Shown: positions 13,906-16,078 of the stretch, in pieces
Layout: every line of letters starts with the position of its first letter
Position numbering within the stretch: position 1 is the stretch's first letter
Source of the DNA: Candidatus Rokuibacteriota bacterium
Lineage (GTDB): Bacteria > Methylomirabilota > Methylomirabilia > Rokubacteriales > JACPHL01
Direction of reading: 5' to 3'
Length of the DNA stretch: 16,078 nucleotides
NCBI GenBank assembly: GCA_016188625.1
Contig: JACPHL010000176.1
Coordinates: forward strand, 1-16,078
Translations under genes and position numbers: made by a program
Notes under the pieces: model-generated
Seen by the model: the letters and a program-made list of their open reading frames with translations, nothing else
Databases searched by the model: none
Told to the model about the DNA's origin: nothing

Positions 13906-13942
13906 AACCTCCCCCCAGAGGTTGCGCCGGCAAAGCCGGCGC
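13906..13942. repeat. Two further adjacent hairpins of the post-ychF array
   Basis: AACCTC (13906-13911) pairs with GAGGTT (13918-13923). Immediately after, GCGCCGGC (13924-13931) pairs perfectly with GCCGGCGC (13935-13942) around the loop AAA. No base separates the second and third stems, so they could stack coaxially in RNA or single-stranded DNA. The pattern resembles REP/BIME-like intergenic elements, though no second copy is seen in this window. Confidence 0.6.
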
Positions 13943-14021
13943 TCGAAGCGGATCGGTCAGAGCGTGGCGCCAGGATCAAGGCGAGTCCGGAGGGGTCTCC
14001 CCCGCGCCAGCCACGGAAGGG

Positions 14022-14062
14022 CGCGCCGCTCCGCTTAACGTTCCGCTCGGGACCGACGCCTC
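14022..14062. repeat. Dispersed intergenic repeat, copy 2 (inverted relative to copy 1)
   Basis: The reverse complement matches 3291-3331 at 39 of 41 positions. The two copies lie about 10.7 kb apart in opposite orientation, both intergenic. The conserved core CCGCTTAACGTTCCGCT is far more A/T-rich than its surroundings. Confidence 0.8.
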
Positions 14063-14099
14063 CTCCGGGGGGCCCTCGCTTGCCTCGCTTGCGTCCAGG

Positions 14100-14128
14100 T
14101 GGACAGGGGGTGGGGGTTATGGTATATA
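14100..14128 (+). promoter_or_regulatory. Promoter of rpsU (and probably mutS2)
   Basis: TGGACA (14100-14105, 5 of 6) is followed by 17 bases and TATATA (14123-14128, 5 of 6). An overlapping alternative -10, TATAGT, lies at 14125-14130. The predicted start near 14135 gives a leader of about 50 bases. This is the most A/T-rich spot in the right half of the window. Confidence 0.65.
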
Positions 14129-14184
14129 GTGAACGTTTAACCACGGGAAGGGCGATCTGGGCGGCTTGAAGGGGGGAACGGTCG

Positions 14185-14379
14185 TTGACCAAGGTCATCG
14201 TGGAGCCCGACGAGTCCTTCGAATCGGCCCTCAAGCGCTTCAAGAAGCAGTGCGAGAAGGCCGGGCTCCTCTCCGAGCTGAAGAAGCGGCAGCACTACGA
14301 GAAGCCGAGCGTGCGCCGCAAGCGGAAGGCCCTCGCGGCCCGCAAGAAGGCCAAGCGGCGGGAACGGTACCAGGGCTAG
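14185..14379 (+). CDS. rpsU: Small ribosomal subunit protein bS21
   Basis: 64 residues from a TTG start, chosen because AAGGGGGG lies eight bases upstream and the protein begins at the normal place ([20 protein letters not shown]). bS21 text continues as [29 protein letters not shown], then a very basic tail ([16 protein letters not shown]). E. coli S21 is 71 residues and most others are 58-70. bS21 is part of the 30S platform near the anti-Shine-Dalgarno sequence. The gene has its own promoter and is followed after about 44 bases by mutS2 on the same strand. The rare TTG start may keep synthesis low. Confidence 0.96.
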   Translation: MTKVIVEPDESFESALKRFKKQCEKAGLLSELKKRQHYEKPSVRRKRKALAARKKAKRRERYQG

Positions 14380-14423
14380 GACTGGGCCGGGCCGTCGCCA
14401 CCCGGATGGAGGGGGGCCGAGGC

Positions 14424-16078
14424 GTGGAGGTGGCGAGGGCGGAGGTCCTGGAGTGGGCGGAGGTGACGACCCTCCTCGCCCGCTTCGCCGTCACGGCCGC
14501 GGGGCAGGATCGGGCGCGGGCCCTCGCCCCGCGGCGCGAGGCCGAGGCCGTCCGGGACGCCCTCCGCGAGACGCGCGAAGCCCGCTGGGCCCTGGCCGCG
14601 GGCGGTGAGCCGCCCTGGGACGGCGTCGCTGACCTCCGGCCGATCGTGACCCAGCTCGCCGTCGAGGGGGCGACGCTCGAGGGGGCCGCCCTCGCGGCGC
14701 TCGGGCGGACGATCGAGGCCGGCCACCGGCTCAAGGGGTACGGCGCGCGCCTGGGGCGCGGGGCGCCGGGAGTGGCCGACCGCTGCCACGCCCTCCCGAC
14801 CCTCCGCCCGCTCCTCGAGGCGCTAAAGACCGCGCTCGACCCCGAGGGCCAGCTCCTGGACGGGGCGAGCCCCCGGCTCCACGGCCTCCGGCGCCGCCTC
14901 CAGGCGGTCAGGGGCGACCTCCAGGAGCGCCTCGAGGCCCTCCTCGCCGACCCCGAGATCGTCCCGGCCCTCCAGGAGCGCTACGTCACGGTCCGGAACG
15001 GCCGCTATGTCGTGCCGGTCCGGGGGGACGCCCGCCGCCGGATCCACGGGATCGTCCACGACCGGTCGGCCAGCGGCGCCACGCTCTTCATCGAGCCCCA
15101 AGGGGTCGTCGAGCTGAACAACCACCTGGTCCACCTCGCCCTCGAGGAGCGGGACGAAGAGGCGCGGCTCCTCCGGGCGCTCACCCGTCGGGCCCGGGCG
15201 CACCTCGCCGAGCTTCAGGCCCTCGCCGACGGCCTCGCGGCCCTCGACCTCGCCTTCGCCAAGGCCCGCCTGGCCGAGCGCCTGGACGCGGTCGAGCCCG
15301 AGATCGCCGACGCCGGCGGGGTGCGGCTCCTCGCGGCCCGCCACCCGCTGCTCGTCGTCCAGGGCTGGCAGGGGGGCGAGCCCGTCGTGCCGATCGATCT
15401 CCGGCTCGGGGACGACACCCGGCTCCTCCTCCTGACCGGCCCCAACGCCGGCGGCAAGACGGTCGCCCTGAAGACCCTCGGCCTCCTGACCCTCATGGCC
15501 CAGGCGGGGCTGCACCTGCCCGTGGCCGAGGGGAGCCGGCTCCCCGTCTTCGAGCGGCTCTTCGCCCTCATCGGGGACGAGCAGAGCCTGGCCGAGAACC
15601 TCTCGACCTTCTCGTCGTTCGTCCGCCAGGTCCGGGAGATCCTCGAGCGGGTGGACGGCCGCTCCCTGGTCCTCCTCGACGAGCTGGGCGCCGGGACCGA
15701 CCCGGCCGAAGGGGCGGCCCTTGGCGAGGCGATCCTGGAGGCCCTCCTGGACCGGGGGGCGCTGGTCGCGGCTACGACGCACCTCGAGCCGCTCAAGGTC
15801 TTCGCCGCGCTCGAGCCCCGGGCCGCGAACGCCACCGTCGCCTTCGACGCCGAGCGCCTGGCGCCGATCTTCCGGATCGAGTACGGGCACCCGGGCCAGA
15901 GCTACGCCCTCACCATCGGGGCCCGGCTCGGGCTCCCGCCAGGCCTGATCGAGCGGGCGCGCGGACGGCTGGCCACGGCGAGCCGGCGGCTCGAGGCCCT
16001 GCTCGGCGAGCTCGAGGCGCGGGTCCGCGCCGCCGAGGCCCGGGCGGCCGAGGCGGCCCGCCTCCAGCAGGAGGCCGA
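14424..16078 (+). CDS. mutS2: MutS2 family ATPase (endonuclease MutS2/RqcU), C-terminus beyond the window
   Basis: The frame is open from here to the window end, giving about 551 residues of a family usually near 780. GTG 14424 is preferred, with GGAGGGGGG seven bases upstream; an in-frame ATG at 14406 is the alternative. The N-terminal part fits MutS2 (VLEWAEVTTLLARFAVTAAG). The clamp/connector shows VTVRNGRYVVPVRGDARRR and the hallmark GIVHDRSASGATLFIEPQ. The ABC-type ATPase has Walker A TGPNAGGKT at 338-346, the segment LAENLSTFSSF, and Walker B LVLLDELGAGTDPAEG with D419 and E420, then TTHLEPLK. The expected KOW-like and Smr nuclease domains would lie beyond the end. MutS2 limits recombination in some bacteria and in B. 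subtilis splits collided ribosomes; proximity to rpsU favours neither role. Confidence 0.95.
   Translation, partial: MEVARAEVLEWAEVTTLLARFAVTAAGQDRARALAPRREAEAVRDALRETREARWALAAGGEPPWDGVADLRPIVTQLAVEGATLEGAALAALGRTIEAGHRLKGYGARLGRGAPGVADRCHALPTLRPLLEALKTALDPEGQLLDGASPRLHGLRRRLQAVRGDLQERLEALLADPEIVPALQERYVTVRNGRYVVPVRGDARRRIHGIVHDRSASGATLFIEPQGVVELNNHLVHLALEERDEEARLLRALTRRARAHLAELQALADGLAALDLAFAKARLAERLDAVEPEIADAGGVRLLAARHPLLVVQGWQGGEPVVPIDLRLGDDTRLLLLTGPNAGGKTVALKTLGLLTLMAQAGLHLPVAEGSRLPVFERLFALIGDEQSLAENLSTFSSFVRQVREILERVDGRSLVLLDELGAGTDPAEGAALGEAILEALLDRGALVAATTHLEPLKVFAALEPRAANATVAFDAERLAPIFRIEYGHPGQSYALTIGARLGLPPGLIERARGRLATASRRLEALLGELEARVRAAEARAAEAARLQQEA

Larger units (their letters stand above)
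13873..14184. other. 312-base intergenic region between ychF and rpsU
   Basis: No coding frame here resembles a protein. Left to right it holds three successive hairpins (13879-13942), about 80 bases with no recognised structure, the second copy of the dispersed repeat (14022-14062), a 9-base tandem repeat CTCGCTTGC x2 (14075-14092), and a promoter (14100-14128). The leader of rpsU follows. The dense arrangement suggests an intergenic repeat element rather than decayed coding sequence. Confidence 0.7.

Noticed and set aside
12393-14129. 578-codon plus-strand open frame through pth and ychF
   Set aside because: Frame-shifted reading of two well-identified genes, rich in Gly, Pro and Arg; its end merely passes through the dispersed repeat.
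1-16078. Mobile elements, CRISPR arrays, toxin-antitoxin or phage-defence genes
   Set aside because: I found no transposase, integrase, regularly spaced repeats or defence-family proteins; the window is contiguous housekeeping content.

Overview
This is a very GC-rich window, roughly 70% or more by eye. GTG and TTG starts are common and long antisense open frames are everywhere. It carries ordinary chromosomal housekeeping genes of a Gram-negative-type bacterium: two lipoprotein signal peptides, a LolB-like protein, and the order lolB-like / ispE / tRNA-Gln / prs / rplY / pth / ychF. The E. coli chromosome has lolB-ispE-prs in the same order. Base composition, gene order and an EF-Tu-domain-2-like small protein suggest a metagenomic lineage such as Rokubacteria/Methylomirabilota (NC10) or a GC-rich deltaproteobacterium. 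This assignment is inference, not proof.

Left part (1-5300). On the minus strand lie an MrfA-type DNA repair helicase (238-2583) and the start of its exonuclease partner MrfB (1-176, cut by the window edge). A vanZ-family membrane protein (2667-3284) diverges from mrfA; the two face-away promoters appear to share one -35 element. A 265-base spacer with one copy of a dispersed repeat precedes a small EF-Tu-domain-2-like protein (3549-3815). That gene is convergent with an RlmD-type 23S rRNA methyltransferase (3829-5193, minus), whose promoter sits so close to its ATG that the mRNA would be leaderless.

Middle (5300-10430). A tightly packed plus-strand operon encodes a spinster-type MFS transporter, a DciA/DUF721 protein, a 15-TPR lipoprotein, a LolB-like lipoprotein and IspE. 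IspE is broken in this sequence: a frame change coincides with about 33 missing residues.

Right part (10400-16078). A tRNA-Gln(UUG) with a mismatched second acceptor pair is followed by prs, rplY (bL25/Ctc), pth, ychF, a 312-base intergenic region (three successive hairpins, the second repeat copy, a good sigma-70-like promoter), rpsU and the first two thirds of mutS2. A perfect 103-bp tandem duplication spans the 3' half of the tRNA and the first ten codons of prs. With the ispE lesion only about 310 bases upstream, this is either a recently rearranged locus or an assembly error.

I see no convincing new mobile, defence or biosynthetic system. The points most worth following are the mrfAB pair, the paired lesions around ispE/tRNA-Gln/prs, the inverted dispersed repeat, the unusual leaderless or shared promoters, and two changed YchF motif positions.
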